From NCBI GenBank assembly GCA_963720695.1, contig CAVRGG010000004.1, positions 744,001 through 808,000 on the forward strand: a DNA stretch of 64,000 nt, in the 5' to 3' direction. Within the stretch, counting starts at the first letter, position 1. Each line of letters opens with the position of its first letter. The notes under the pieces were generated by a model. That model ran no database searches, was not told the origin of the DNA, and saw only the letters and a list, made by a program, of their open reading frames with translations. Source of the DNA: UBA668 sp963720695. Lineage in GTDB: Bacteria > Actinomycetota > Acidimicrobiia > Acidimicrobiales > Ilumatobacteraceae. Positions 24,105 through 32,129 of this stretch are shown piece by piece. A program made the position numbers and the translations under genes.

Positions 24105-25369
24105 TGCCCGCGGCGTCCACCCTGAAGTTCGCCACGGTCGGGTCGGTCGACGACGGCAAGAGCACGCTCATCGGCCGACTGTTGCTGGACAGCAAGGCCA
24201 TCTTCGACGACCAGATGGATCACATCGAGGAGGTCAGCCGACGACGCGGCAGCGACTTCACCGATCTCGCGTTGCTCACCGACGGGCTCCGGGCCGAGCG
24301 CGAGCAGGGCATCACGATCGACGTCGCCTACCGCTACTTCGCCACGCCTCGGCGCAGCTTCGTGATCGCCGACTGCCCCGGACACATCCAGTACACGCGC
24401 AACATGGTCACCGGTGCCTCCACGGTCGACCTCGCGATCGTGCTCGTCGATGCCCGTCACGGTGTGGTCGAACAGACGCGCCGGCACACGTTGCTCACCT
24501 CCCTGCTCGGCGTGCCGCACCTGGTGATCTGCGTGAACAAGATGGACCTCGTCGACTACGACGAAGCGGCGTTCCAACGCGTGATCGACGAGTTCACCGA
24601 GTTCGCCGGCAAGCTCGAGCTCCGCGACGTCACGTTCATCCCGATCAGTGCCTTGGCGGGCGACAACGTCGTCGAGCGCAGCCCGCAGATGGAGTGGTAC
24701 CAGGGCACGTCGCTCCTCCACCACCTCGAGACGGTGTACACGGCGAGCGACCACAACCTCATCGACCTCCGGTTCCCGGTGCAGTACGTGATCCGCCCCC
24801 ACACCACCGAGCATCACGACTTCCGCGGGTACGCGGGAACGCTCGCCGGGGGCTCCCTCCGTGTCGGCGACGAGGTGGTCGTGCTGCCGAGTGGCCTCCC
24901 GGCGACGGTTGCCGCGATCGACGGCTTCGACGGTCCGCTCACCGACGCCGACGAGGGCGACGCCGTGGTCGTACGGCTCGCCGAGCACATCGACATCTCG
25001 CGAGGCGACATGCTGTGCCGACCGAAGAACCGGCCGACCGTCACCCAGGACCTCGACGCGATGGTGTGCTGGATGGACGACCAGACCCCGCTGCGGGTGC
25101 GCGGCATGTACACCCTCAAGCACACGACGCGCAGCGTGCGGGCGATGGTCACCGACCTTCGCTACGAGCTCGACATCTCCACGCTCCATCGCACCACCGA
25201 GGCCACGACGCTCGCATTGAACTCCATCGGCCGGATCGCGCTGCGCACGACTGCTCCGCTGTTCGTCGACGACTACCACCGCAACCGCACCACCGGCAGC
25301 TTCATCCTGATCGACGAGGCGACCAACGCGACGGTGGCCGGCGGCATGATCATCGAGCGCGGCGCGTGA
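24104..25369 (+). CDS. cysN: Sulfate adenylyltransferase subunit 1 (GTPase)
   Basis: CysN couples GTP hydrolysis to APS formation by CysD. The 421-residue protein shows the translation-factor GTPase motifs: GSVDDGKSTLIGRLLLDSKA (G1), the switch I region with GITIDVAYRYF, ADCPGH (G3) and NKMDL (G4). Two beta-barrel domains follow. Unlike many actinobacterial CysNC fusions, the protein ends after the barrels and the APS kinase is a separate downstream gene. Start and stop both overlap the neighbours (TGATG and GTGA). Confidence 0.94.
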   Translation: MPAASTLKFATVGSVDDGKSTLIGRLLLDSKAIFDDQMDHIEEVSRRRGSDFTDLALLTDGLRAEREQGITIDVAYRYFATPRRSFVIADCPGHIQYTRNMVTGASTVDLAIVLVDARHGVVEQTRRHTLLTSLLGVPHLVICVNKMDLVDYDEAAFQRVIDEFTEFAGKLELRDVTFIPISALAGDNVVERSPQMEWYQGTSLLHHLETVYTASDHNLIDLRFPVQYVIRPHTTEHHDFRGYAGTLAGGSLRVGDEVVVLPSGLPATVAAIDGFDGPLTDADEGDAVVVRLAEHIDISRGDMLCRPKNRPTVTQDLDAMVCWMDDQTPLRVRGMYTLKHTTRSVRAMVTDLRYELDISTLHRTTEATTLALNSIGRIALRTTAPLFVDDYHRNRTTGSFILIDEATNATVAGGMIIERGA

Positions 25370-25914
25370 CCCTCGACGGCGTCACCGAGGCACCGCGATC
25401 GGCGGGGTGCACCGTGTGGATCACGGGTCTGTCGGGGTCGGGCAAGACCACGCTCGCCGAGGCCGTCGCCCGCCGACTCCGTGACGCCGACGTCGCGGTG
25501 TACACGCTCGACGGCGACGTCGTGCGCACCGGCCTCAACGCCGACCTCGGGTTCTCCCGCGAGGACCGGCGGGAGAACGTTCGCCGGGTCGGCGAGGTGG
25601 CCCGCCTCTTCGCCGACGTGGGTTTCGTGGTGCTGGTGCCGCTGATCAGTCCCTACCGCGACGATCGGGACGCGGTCAGAGCCCGACACGCCGACGGAGG
25701 GCACCGGTTCTTCGAGGTGTACCTCGACGTGCCGCTCTCTGTGTGTGAGGCCCGGGACCCCAAAGGGTTGTACGCCAAGGCCCGTGCCGGCGAGCTGACC
25801 CACTTCACCGGTGTCGACGACCCGTACGAGCCACCGCTGAGAGCGGACCTCGTCCTGCAGCCCCACGACACGGCCGAGGCGGACGCAGAGCGCGTGATCG
25901 AGATGTTGCGTTGA
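25366..25914 (+). CDS. cysC: Adenylylsulfate kinase
   Basis: CysC phosphorylates APS to PAPS. The 182-residue protein has the P-loop GLSGSGKTTLAEAV, YTLDGDVVRTGLNADLGFS, REDRRENVRRVGEVA, VPLISPYRDDRDAVR and DPKGLYAKARAGEL, all hallmark CysC blocks. GTG 25366 overlaps the cysN stop by 4 nt. Its own stop codon lies inside the -35 element of the leuA leader promoter, so cysC transcription may run into leuA. Confidence 0.94.
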   Translation: MTLDGVTEAPRSAGCTVWITGLSGSGKTTLAEAVARRLRDADVAVYTLDGDVVRTGLNADLGFSREDRRENVRRVGEVARLFADVGFVVLVPLISPYRDDRDAVRARHADGGHRFFEVYLDVPLSVCEARDPKGLYAKARAGELTHFTGVDDPYEPPLRADLVLQPHDTAEADAERVIEMLR

Positions 25915-25939
25915 CAATCGCACGCGATGTCGGCAGACT
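25911..25939 (+). promoter_or_regulatory. Predicted promoter of the leuA leader
   Basis: A perfect TTGACA (25911-25916) and CAGACT (25934-25939) are separated by 17 nt. The -35 overlaps the cysC stop codon. The expected start is 7-9 nt downstream, at or next to the leader ATG 25948, giving a leaderless leader-peptide message. Confidence 0.7.
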
Positions 25940-25947
25940 TGCACCCG

Positions 25948-25983
25948 ATGACTCGCACCCGTGGCCTCCTGCTTCTTACGTAG
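25948..25983 (+). CDS. leuA leader peptide with four consecutive Leu codons
   Basis: The 11-residue peptide MTRTRGLLLLT is encoded between ATG 25948 and TAG 25981, with the Leu run CTC CTG CTT CTT. It is followed by two hairpins, the second a terminator, and then leuA. Ribosome stalling on the Leu codons during leucine shortage would release the terminator. This is the classical leu attenuator layout. The mixture of Leu codons, including two CTT in a GC-rich genome, fits a sensing peptide. Confidence 0.85.
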   Translation: MTRTRGLLLLT

Positions 25984-26011
25984 GGCAAGCGCCACATACC
26001 CGCGCTTGCCC
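25983..26011 (+). promoter_or_regulatory. Pause or antiterminator hairpin of the leuA attenuator
   Basis: GGGCAAGCG (25983-25991) pairs perfectly with CGCTTGCCC (26003-26011), starting at the last base of the leader stop codon. It may pause RNA polymerase so that translation catches up. A ribosome stalled on the Leu codons would mask or release it. Confidence 0.65.
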
Positions 26012-26013
26012 AC

Positions 26014-26049
26014 AGCCCCTGCCCGAACGGCCGGGGCTTCTTGCTTTTT
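26014..26049 (+). terminator. Attenuator terminator before leuA
   Basis: AGCCCC (26014-26019) pairs with GGGGCT (26033-26038), with extra inner G-C pairs. TTCTTGCTTTTT follows, ending at 26049. It stands 46 nt before the leuA start codon and after the Leu leader, as expected for an attenuator. Confidence 0.8.
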
Positions 26050-26094
26050 CCAGCCGGATCTCGTCACGTCCCACTTCGCGAAAGAACCACACCA

Positions 26095-27801
26095 ATGCCT
26101 CCGCAACCCGTCACCCCCAAGAAGATGCCCTTCGAGAAGTACCAACGCTTCCTGCCGGTCGTCCTCCACGACCGCACCTGGCCCGACCGGGTCGTCGAGC
26201 AGGCGCCGCGCTGGTGCAGCGTCGATCTCCGTGACGGCAACCAGGCGCTCATCGACCCGATGGACCCTCAGCGCAAACGGCGCATGTTCGACGCGCTGGT
26301 GAAGATGGGCTTCAAGGAGATCGAGGTCGGTTTTCCCTCGGCGAGCCAGCCCGACTTCGACTTCGTCCGCCAGCTGATCGAAGAGGACCTGATCCCCGAC
26401 GACGTCACCATCCAGGTGCTCGTGCAATGTCGTCAGGAACTGATCGAGCGCACGTACGAGTGCATCAGCGGTGCCAAGCAGGCCATCGTCCACTTCTACA
26501 ACTCGACCAACCCGCTCCAGCGCGAGGTCGTGTTCGGGCTGGACAAGCAGGGCATCATCGACATCGCGGTCAACGCGGCCAAGCTGTGCAAGAAGCTGGA
26601 GCAGACGGTGCCGGACACCGCGATCCGCTACGAGTACTCGCCGGAGAGCTTCACGCTCACCGAGCCCGAGTTCGCGATCGAGATCTGCCACGCGGTGATG
26701 GACGTCGTCGAGCCCACCCCGGAGCTGCCGCTGATCCTGAACCTTCCGGCGACGGTCGAGTGCTACACGCCCAACGTGTACGGCGACGTCATCGAGTGGT
26801 TCGGCCGTCACATCCGCCAGCGCGACTGCGTCGTCATCAGCCTGCACCCGCACAACGATCGTGGAACAGGCACCGCAGCGGCCGAGATGGGCATGCTGGC
26901 GGGCGCCGATCGGGTCGAAGGCACGCTGTTCGGCAACGGCGAGCGCACCGGCAACGTCGACATCGTCAACCTCGCGATCAACCTGTTCGTCAACGGGGTC
27001 GACCCCGAGCTGGACATCACCGACATCGATGCGCTGCGACGGACGGCGGAGTACTGCAACCGCCTGCCGGTGCACCCCCGGCACCCGTGGGTCGGGGATC
27101 TCGTCTACACGGCGTTCAGCGGCAGCCACCAGGACGCGATCAAGAAGGGCTTCGATGCGCTCAACCGCGCCGCTGCAGCCAACGGCGGCGAGTACGACGT
27201 CTGGGGCGTGCCCTATCTGCCCCTCGACCCGAAGCACCTCGGCCGCAGCTACGAAGCCGTGATCCGCGTCAACAGCCAGAGCGGCAAGGGTGGCGTCGCC
27301 TACGTGATGAAGGGCGAGCACGGCTTCGATCTCCCCCGTCGCCTGCAGATCGAGTTCTCCAAGACCATCCAGCACATCACCGAGGACACCGGTACCGAGA
27401 TCAGCCCGTTGGTGATGTGGGACGCGTTCCAGTCCGAGTACCTGCCGAGCGAACCTCGCTGCCGATTGATCAGCCACGAACTGCGCAGCGACAGTGCCGG
27501 CGCCACGACCGAGATCACCGCACAGCTGCTCGTCGACGGCGAGCACGTCACCGTCAAGGGCGTCGGGAACGGGCCGATCGACGCGTTCGTCCACGCGCTG
27601 CGCTCCGGGGTCGGCAGCACGATCGACGTGCTCGACTACGCCGAGCACGCCATGGGGCAGGGCTCGCAGGCCACCGCCGTCGCCTACGTCGAGACCAGCG
27701 TGCAGGGCGGTGCGGTGAAATGGGGTGTCGGGTCCGATCCGAGCACCATCACGGCGGCGCTGCGCGCCGTGCTCAACGCGCACGAGCGCCAACAAGGCTG
27801 A
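26095..27801 (+). CDS. leuA: 2-isopropylmalate synthase
   Basis: LeuA condenses 2-ketoisovalerate and acetyl-CoA, the committed step of leucine synthesis. The 568-residue protein has the metal-binding Asp in CSVDLRDGNQALIDPMD, SLHPHNDRGTGTAAAEMG, EGTLFGNGERTGNVDIVNL and a C-terminal LeuA allosteric domain (about residues 440-565) that in homologues binds leucine. This is the long actinobacterial form. The start ATG 26095 has a weak GAAAG upstream. Expression is controlled by the Leu attenuator just upstream, giving a transcriptional as well as a presumed allosteric check. Confidence 0.95.
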   Translation: MPPQPVTPKKMPFEKYQRFLPVVLHDRTWPDRVVEQAPRWCSVDLRDGNQALIDPMDPQRKRRMFDALVKMGFKEIEVGFPSASQPDFDFVRQLIEEDLIPDDVTIQVLVQCRQELIERTYECISGAKQAIVHFYNSTNPLQREVVFGLDKQGIIDIAVNAAKLCKKLEQTVPDTAIRYEYSPESFTLTEPEFAIEICHAVMDVVEPTPELPLILNLPATVECYTPNVYGDVIEWFGRHIRQRDCVVISLHPHNDRGTGTAAAEMGMLAGADRVEGTLFGNGERTGNVDIVNLAINLFVNGVDPELDITDIDALRRTAEYCNRLPVHPRHPWVGDLVYTAFSGSHQDAIKKGFDALNRAAAANGGEYDVWGVPYLPLDPKHLGRSYEAVIRVNSQSGKGGVAYVMKGEHGFDLPRRLQIEFSKTIQHITEDTGTEISPLVMWDAFQSEYLPSEPRCRLISHELRSDSAGATTEITAQLLVDGEHVTVKGVGNGPIDAFVHALRSGVGSTIDVLDYAEHAMGQGSQATAVAYVETSVQGGAVKWGVGSDPSTITAALRAVLNAHERQQG

Positions 27802-27831
27802 CGGCGAGCCCGAGCCGACTACGATCGGCGC

Positions 27832-28146
27832 ATGGCACGCCGTTGGACACTTCGCCTCGCGTCCCTCGGGCTGATCGCGATCGCCGTGTGGTGGTGGCGT
27901 CAGCGGGCGGCGGCCATCGCCGTCGCGCCGACGACGACCGCGCCGGCGCCCGCCGCACCGCCACCGCCTCGCTGGATGTCGCCGGTCGACGGCGACTGTC
28001 CGGCGGGGTACCCGGTGAAGGTGAACGAGAGCTCCGGCATCATCCACGTTCCCGGGGGTCGTTTCTACGCACGGACCATTCCGGAACGGTGCTACGCCAA
28101 CGCCGAGGACGCGGAGGCCGACGGCTACCGTCGCGCCAAGGCCTGA
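27832..28146 (+). CDS. Small membrane-anchored sunset-domain-like protein
   Basis: The 104-residue protein has one N-terminal membrane span (about residues 8-22), a Thr/Ala/Pro-rich linker and a C-terminal cysteine-bearing module: CPAGYPVKVN, SGIIHVPGGRFYARTIPERC and a final AEADGYRRAKA. This pattern (GxxxS/YHxPxxxxY, then CF/CY and GYRxxK) resembles the small module often labelled sunset domain, whose function I do not know. Two cysteines could form a disulfide outside the cell. ATG 27832 is 6 nt after TACGAT (27820-27825), so it is likely leaderless with its own promoter. Confidence 0.7.
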   Translation: MARRWTLRLASLGLIAIAVWWWRQRAAAIAVAPTTTAPAPAAPPPPRWMSPVDGDCPAGYPVKVNESSGIIHVPGGRFYARTIPERCYANAEDAEADGYRRAKA

Positions 28147-28165
28147 GTGATCAAGGAGATCAGCG

Positions 28166-28357
28166 ATGAAGGTGAGTGTCGACTTCGACGTGTGTGCGAG
28201 CACCGGTGCATGCATGCAGGTGTGCCCCGAGGTGTTCGAGGTCCGCAGCGACGGCTACCTCTACGTCCTGCAGGAGTCGCCGCCCGAGGAGCTGCGCGAG
28301 AAGGTGCAGACCGCTGCCGACATGTGCCCCACCGCCGCCATCACCGTCGAAGGCTGA
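28166..28357 (+). CDS. Ferredoxin, [3Fe-4S] or [4Fe-4S] type
   Basis: The 63-residue protein has the cluster pattern C-x5-C-x3-C-P at residues about 10, 16 and 20 and a final C-P (ADMCPTAAITV). This matches the small actinobacterial ferredoxins that feed electrons to cytochrome P450s. The second cysteine of the full 4Fe motif is absent, so a [3Fe-4S] cluster is likely. ATG 28166 follows AAGGAG at good spacing. No P450 or reductase gene lies next to it. Confidence 0.88.
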   Translation: MKVSVDFDVCASTGACMQVCPEVFEVRSDGYLYVLQESPPEELREKVQTAADMCPTAAITVEG

Positions 28358-28375
28358 CGTCCGGGGGCCCACCGG

Positions 28376-28843
28376 TCAACGGCCGGTGGAACCGTCGATC
28401 AACTCGCGGAGGATGTCGGCGTGCCCGGCGTGCCGCGCCGTCTCCTCGAGCAGGTGCATCAACACCCAGCGGAGGTTGACGGCCGGATCGGCGACGTCCG
28501 CGGTGCAGAGGTCGTCGAGCGACGAAGCCTCCACGATCGCGTCGACCGTGGCCCAGGTGGACCGGTAGATCTCGACGCTTCGCTCGAGTCCGACCGGCTC
28601 CGGAAGCGGCGTGAGCGAGGTGGCTCTGCCTGCGAATCGCTGCACCACCCACAGGTCCTCGGCGTACGACAGGTGCTCCACGAGCCAGGCCAACGTCGTG
28701 CCGCTGTCGACGAACGATCGGCGCGCCGCGATGTCGCTCAGACCGTCGACCTTGCGCACCATGGACTCTCTCTGGAACTGCAGCAGCGCGTGGAGCGTGG
28801 GTCCTTCCGGGGCCTGCGTGCGTGGCGGTCGGAGATCGGACAT
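28376..28843 (-). CDS. DinB/DUF664-family protein
   Basis: The 155-residue protein fits the DinB-like four-helix bundle of DUF664: TLHALLQFQRESMVRKVDGL, LAWLVEHLSYAEDLW and the C-terminal HLLEETARHAGHADILRELI with metal-binding His positions. Related members are thiol-dependent transferases that use mycothiol or bacillithiol. It converges on the ferredoxin gene. ATG 28843 lies 8 nt after TATCGT (28857-28852) on the minus strand with no Shine-Dalgarno. Confidence 0.82.
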   Translation of the reverse strand: MSDLRPPRTQAPEGPTLHALLQFQRESMVRKVDGLSDIAARRSFVDSGTTLAWLVEHLSYAEDLWVVQRFAGRATSLTPLPEPVGLERSVEIYRSTWATVDAIVEASSLDDLCTADVADPAVNLRWVLMHLLEETARHAGHADILRELIDGSTGR

Positions 28844-29037
28844 CGACGGCCACGATAGTGCCGTCGCAATCGTCAAGAGACCTTGCCGATTCCTGGGATG
28901 ACGCCTCCACAAATCTTGACCGTTCCTTGGTTCTAGTACCTGCGGACTACGACCGATCAGAGATCCATGAGGTTCTCATTCCCGTCCTTCCCGAGGGAAC
29001 CTCGACTCGCCGGGAACGAAGCACAGATGGATGGAAC

Positions 29038-29658
29038 ATGGAGCGACGTCTAGCGCTGGCAACCGCGTTCGCGGGGGCGGCAACGCTCGGGATCGGCACC
29101 GTCTGCATGGCGGCTGTCGGCGGAGTGGGAATCCTTGGTTTCGGATCCGCCGACGCGTCGAACGTGGCGAGCGTCATCACGCAGGTCGAGAACATCGACC
29201 GGATCGTGGTGATCGCGTCGGGCACGGTCCCGGACACCGAAGCACCGGCGGGGGATCCGGCCGCACCGACGCCGGCCGAGCCCGGCGCCCCGATCGCTCA
29301 ACCACCGGCGACTCCTCGGGCGACGCTGCCGGGAGGCGCTCCTGCGCCCACACCGGCACCCACGGCCGGGCCGACGGACAGCCCGACTCCGACGCCAGGG
29401 CCGACGCAGTCCACACCGACGACACCGACGACGGCCAAGACGACGACCACCGACGCGCCGGTCACGACGGCCACGCCGACCACCGCCAAAGCAACCACGA
29501 CGACGGCCAAGGCCACGACCACCACGGCGGCGCCGACGAGCACGCTGCCTGCGGGAGTGCCCAGGGACTGGCCCGCCGGCAAGCCCATCCCACCCAAGCC
29601 CGCGAACTGCGTGAAGGGTCAACTCGAAGACAACGGAGTGTGGAACTGTGAGCACTGA
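29038..29658 (+). CDS. Membrane-anchored Pro/Thr-rich protein
   Basis: This 206-residue protein begins with a hydrophobic N-terminal segment (LALATAFAGAATLGIGTVC, about residues 4-30). About 150 residues of low-complexity Pro/Thr/Ala follow, with TTTAKATTTTAA-type repeats, like a wall-spanning stalk. The end has a short motif with two cysteines (NCVKGQLEDNGVWNCEH) that may form a disulfide loop. The stop overlaps the next start by 11 nt. It is the first of four tightly packed genes ending in ApbE and a ferric-reductase-like protein. The function is unknown; a surface-display or redox-partner role is inferred from context. Confidence 0.7.
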   Translation: MERRLALATAFAGAATLGIGTVCMAAVGGVGILGFGSADASNVASVITQVENIDRIVVIASGTVPDTEAPAGDPAAPTPAEPGAPIAQPPATPRATLPGGAPAPTPAPTAGPTDSPTPTPGPTQSTPTTPTTAKTTTTDAPVTTATPTTAKATTTTAKATTTTAAPTSTLPAGVPRDWPAGKPIPPKPANCVKGQLEDNGVWNCEH

Positions 29659-30577
29659 CCTCGAGGCCGAGCAGGCCGCCCGAGTCGCCCGTCTGGCCCA
29701 GCGTCGCGGCGCGACGGGAGCCAAGGCGCCCGCCGCGTCGCCACCGGCCGCCCCACCGGCGGCGCCGTACGCCACGGTGGCGCCCAAGCCGCGGGTGTCG
29801 TGGGCGCCGCCCACCCATCCGTCCGCGGCACCGATGCCCGTGGTCGTCACGGCCACCGCGGCGGCTGCGCCGGAGGCTCCGCTGGTCGACAAGCAGACGA
29901 ACATCACCGTCACCCGGAACCGGCGGCGTCACGCTGCCGCGGCCGGGCGGGTGCTTGCCACGGGCCTCGCGACCTCGGGGTTCTTCGGCACGATCACCGC
30001 CCTCGCTCAGGCTGACATGACCCACGATCAACAGGCGGCGGATGCGCCCGACTCGAGCGTGGTCGTGCGCACGATCCAGCGGACGATCTACGTCGACGAG
30101 TTCGGCAACCCGGTCGCGCCGCCGACGTCGTTGACCGGCGACACCGTTCCCGGTGAGGTCGTGGTCGACCCCAACGCCGATCCCAACGCGACGGTCCCTG
30201 CGGAGATCATCCTGGTGCCGGCGGAGACCCTGCCGCCGGGCGTCACCCTGGCCCCCGGTGTCACGCTCGCACCGGCCGTCACCGCCAAGCCCGTCGCGCC
30301 CGCTCCAGGACAGCCCGCACCCGCCCCCGTTCCCGGCGCGCCGGTGACGACGGCGAAGCCCGGCTCACCGGCGCCCGCACCGACGCCCACCGCTGCCCCG
30401 GCACCGACACCGACTCCCGCACCGGCGCCCGGAGTCACACAGCCGCCGGCCCCGGTGACCACCGCTGCGCCGCCCCCTCCCGTGACGACGGCGCCGCCTC
30501 CCCCTCCCCCGACCACTGCAAAGCCGGCGCCCACCACCACGGCGCCGCCGGCATGCACCGGCAGCAAGTGTCCGTGA
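29648..30577 (+). CDS. Second membrane-anchored Pro/Ala/Thr-rich protein
   Basis: The 309-residue protein has an Ala/Pro-rich cytoplasmic N-terminus (about 90 residues) and one membrane span near residues 98-120 (AGRVLATGLATSGFFGTITA). A short domain with VVVRTIQRTIYVDEFGNPV follows, then a long Pro/Thr stalk ending CTGSKCP with two Cys. GTG 29648 overlaps the previous gene by 11 nt. Both stalk proteins end in a paired-cysteine tip, an unusual shared trait. apbE starts one base after the stop. Function unknown. Confidence 0.7.
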   Translation: MSTDLEAEQAARVARLAQRRGATGAKAPAASPPAAPPAAPYATVAPKPRVSWAPPTHPSAAPMPVVVTATAAAAPEAPLVDKQTNITVTRNRRRHAAAAGRVLATGLATSGFFGTITALAQADMTHDQQAADAPDSSVVVRTIQRTIYVDEFGNPVAPPTSLTGDTVPGEVVVDPNADPNATVPAEIILVPAETLPPGVTLAPGVTLAPAVTAKPVAPAPGQPAPAPVPGAPVTTAKPGSPAPAPTPTAAPAPTPTPAPAPGVTQPPAPVTTAAPPPPVTTAPPPPPPTTAKPAPTTTAPPACTGSKCP

Positions 30578-30578
30578 C

Positions 30579-31493
30579 ATGACGTACACCCTCGTCGACA
30601 CGCGCACGTGGCATCGCTCCGTCGCGCAGATCATGGGAACCACGGCCGAGCTGCTGTTCGAGGGCCCGGCATCGATCACGCCCCGCGCCTTCGAGCGGCT
30701 CCGCGAACTCGAACGAGCCTGGAGTCGCTTCCTCCCCGACAGCGAGCTCAATCGCCTCCACGAGCGGACCGGCGAGTGGGTCCGGGTGAGCCATGAGCTC
30801 TTCGTCGGCCTGCGCTGGTGCGCGCGGCTGCACGAGGAGACCGACGGCCGCTTCGACCCGTCCGTGCGCACCGCGCTGGAACAGTGGGGGTACGACCGCA
30901 CGTTCCGGGACATCGACGAATCTCGTCCCTCACCGGCGCAGCTCACGCCGGCGCCAGGGATGCGCGGTCTGGAACTGCGCCGGGAGGACGAGGCGGTCCG
31001 GCTCGCGCCGGGGCTGCGCTTGGATCTCGGTGGTGTGGGCAAAGGTCTGGCGGCGGATCTCCTCGCGGGCGAGATGTTGGTGATGGGCGCCTCCGGCGTG
31101 TACGTCTGCCTCGGCGGCGACATCGCCGTGGCGGGCACTCCTCCCGACGAGGGATGGGACGTGCCGTTGCTGCACCCCGTCACCGACATCCCGTTCGCCT
31201 CACACCGGCTGGATGCGGGCGGCCTCGTGATGAGCACCGTCTGCATGCGCCGCTGGCAGCGCAGCGACGGTCGCACGGCACACCACCTGATCGACCCGCG
31301 CACCGGCGCGCCGGCGGACACCGATGTGCTCGCCGTGGCGGTTGCTGCGATGAGCGCGGCCCGGGCCGAGGCCCTCGCCAAGGCGGCGCTCGTCGCCGGC
31401 GCCACCCTCGGCGCGCGCCTGCTCGAGGACGCCGGCGTCAACGCGTGGATCCTCACCACGGACGGGGTGACTCCAGTAGGTTTCGCAGTGTGA
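30579..31493 (+). CDS. apbE: FAD:protein FMN transferase
   Basis: ApbE covalently attaches FMN from FAD to Thr/Ser residues of extracytoplasmic or membrane redox proteins. The 304-residue protein has MGTTAELLFEG near the N-terminus, LDLGGVGKGLAADLLAGEM (family signature), CLGGDIAVAGTPP and HHLIDPRTGAPADTDV with the metal-binding region, all in normal order. No clear signal peptide is seen, so it may act in the cytoplasm. The neighbouring proteins show no standard FMN-binding domain, so the flavinylation target is not obvious. Its stop overlaps the following gene by 4 nt. Confidence 0.9.
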   Translation: MTYTLVDTRTWHRSVAQIMGTTAELLFEGPASITPRAFERLRELERAWSRFLPDSELNRLHERTGEWVRVSHELFVGLRWCARLHEETDGRFDPSVRTALEQWGYDRTFRDIDESRPSPAQLTPAPGMRGLELRREDEAVRLAPGLRLDLGGVGKGLAADLLAGEMLVMGASGVYVCLGGDIAVAGTPPDEGWDVPLLHPVTDIPFASHRLDAGGLVMSTVCMRRWQRSDGRTAHHLIDPRTGAPADTDVLAVAVAAMSAARAEALAKAALVAGATLGARLLEDAGVNAWILTTDGVTPVGFAV

Positions 31494-32119
31494 TCGCCGT
31501 CACCCAGAAACTTTCGTGGTACGTCAGCAGGGCGAGCGGGCTCATCGCATGGGCGCTCGTCGCCGCTGCCATCGTGTGGGGCGTCACGCTCTCGAGTCGC
31601 CTGGTGCGCCGCCGTGGCATCCCGGCGTGGCTGCTCGACCTCCACCGCTACCTCGGCACCCTCGCGCTCGTGTTCACCGTGGTGCACCTCATCGGGCTGG
31701 TCGCCGACAACTTCGTCTACTTCGGGTGGAAGGAGCTGTTCGTGCCGATGGGCACGAAGTGGAACCCTGGTGCCACTGCGTGGGGAATCGTCGCCTTCTA
31801 CATGTTGATCGCCGTCCAGATCACCTCGTGGATGATGCGCAAGATGCCACGCAAGATCTGGCACTCGGTGCACCTGCTGAGCTTCCCCCTGTTCATCGCC
31901 GGCACCATCCACGGCTTCCAGTCCGGCGCCGACGCCGACAACAAGATCGTGCAATGGATCGCGCTCGGGGTGATCGTGCTGGTCGTCGGCCTCACCACCT
32001 TCCGGGCCCTCACGTTCACCCCTCGCAAGAAGCGAGGCGGATCGGGCAAGACGCCCACGGCAACGTCGCGGCCCGCCGCCTCGGATGCCGACGCGGCGGC
32101 GGTCACAGCGACTCACTAA
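31490..32119 (+). CDS. Ferric-reductase-like haem membrane protein
   Basis: The 209-residue protein has about five membrane spans and histidines in positions typical of the ferric reductase/YedZ group: LDLHRYLG, FTVVHLIGLV, KIWHSVHLLSF and TIHGFQSG. These probably ligate two b-type haems that carry electrons across the membrane. The C-terminal 35 residues are soluble and charged, with no flavin or NAD(P)H domain, so another protein must deliver electrons. GTG 31490 overlaps the apbE stop. The loop between spans 2 and 3 contains NPGATAW, only vaguely like an ApbE target. The link to ApbE suggests a flavin-haem electron-transfer chain (inference). Confidence 0.82.
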   Translation: MIAVTQKLSWYVSRASGLIAWALVAAAIVWGVTLSSRLVRRRGIPAWLLDLHRYLGTLALVFTVVHLIGLVADNFVYFGWKELFVPMGTKWNPGATAWGIVAFYMLIAVQITSWMMRKMPRKIWHSVHLLSFPLFIAGTIHGFQSGADADNKIVQWIALGVIVLVVGLTTFRALTFTPRKKRGGSGKTPTATSRPAASDADAAAVTATH

Positions 32120-32129
32120 CATCGGGCGC

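Noticed and set aside
28916..28945. TTGACC followed by TAGTAC/TACCTG as a promoter for 29038
   Set aside because: The spacer to a -10 is too short (12-15 nt) for a convincing promoter, and the distance to the gene is about 90 nt. I cannot assign it.
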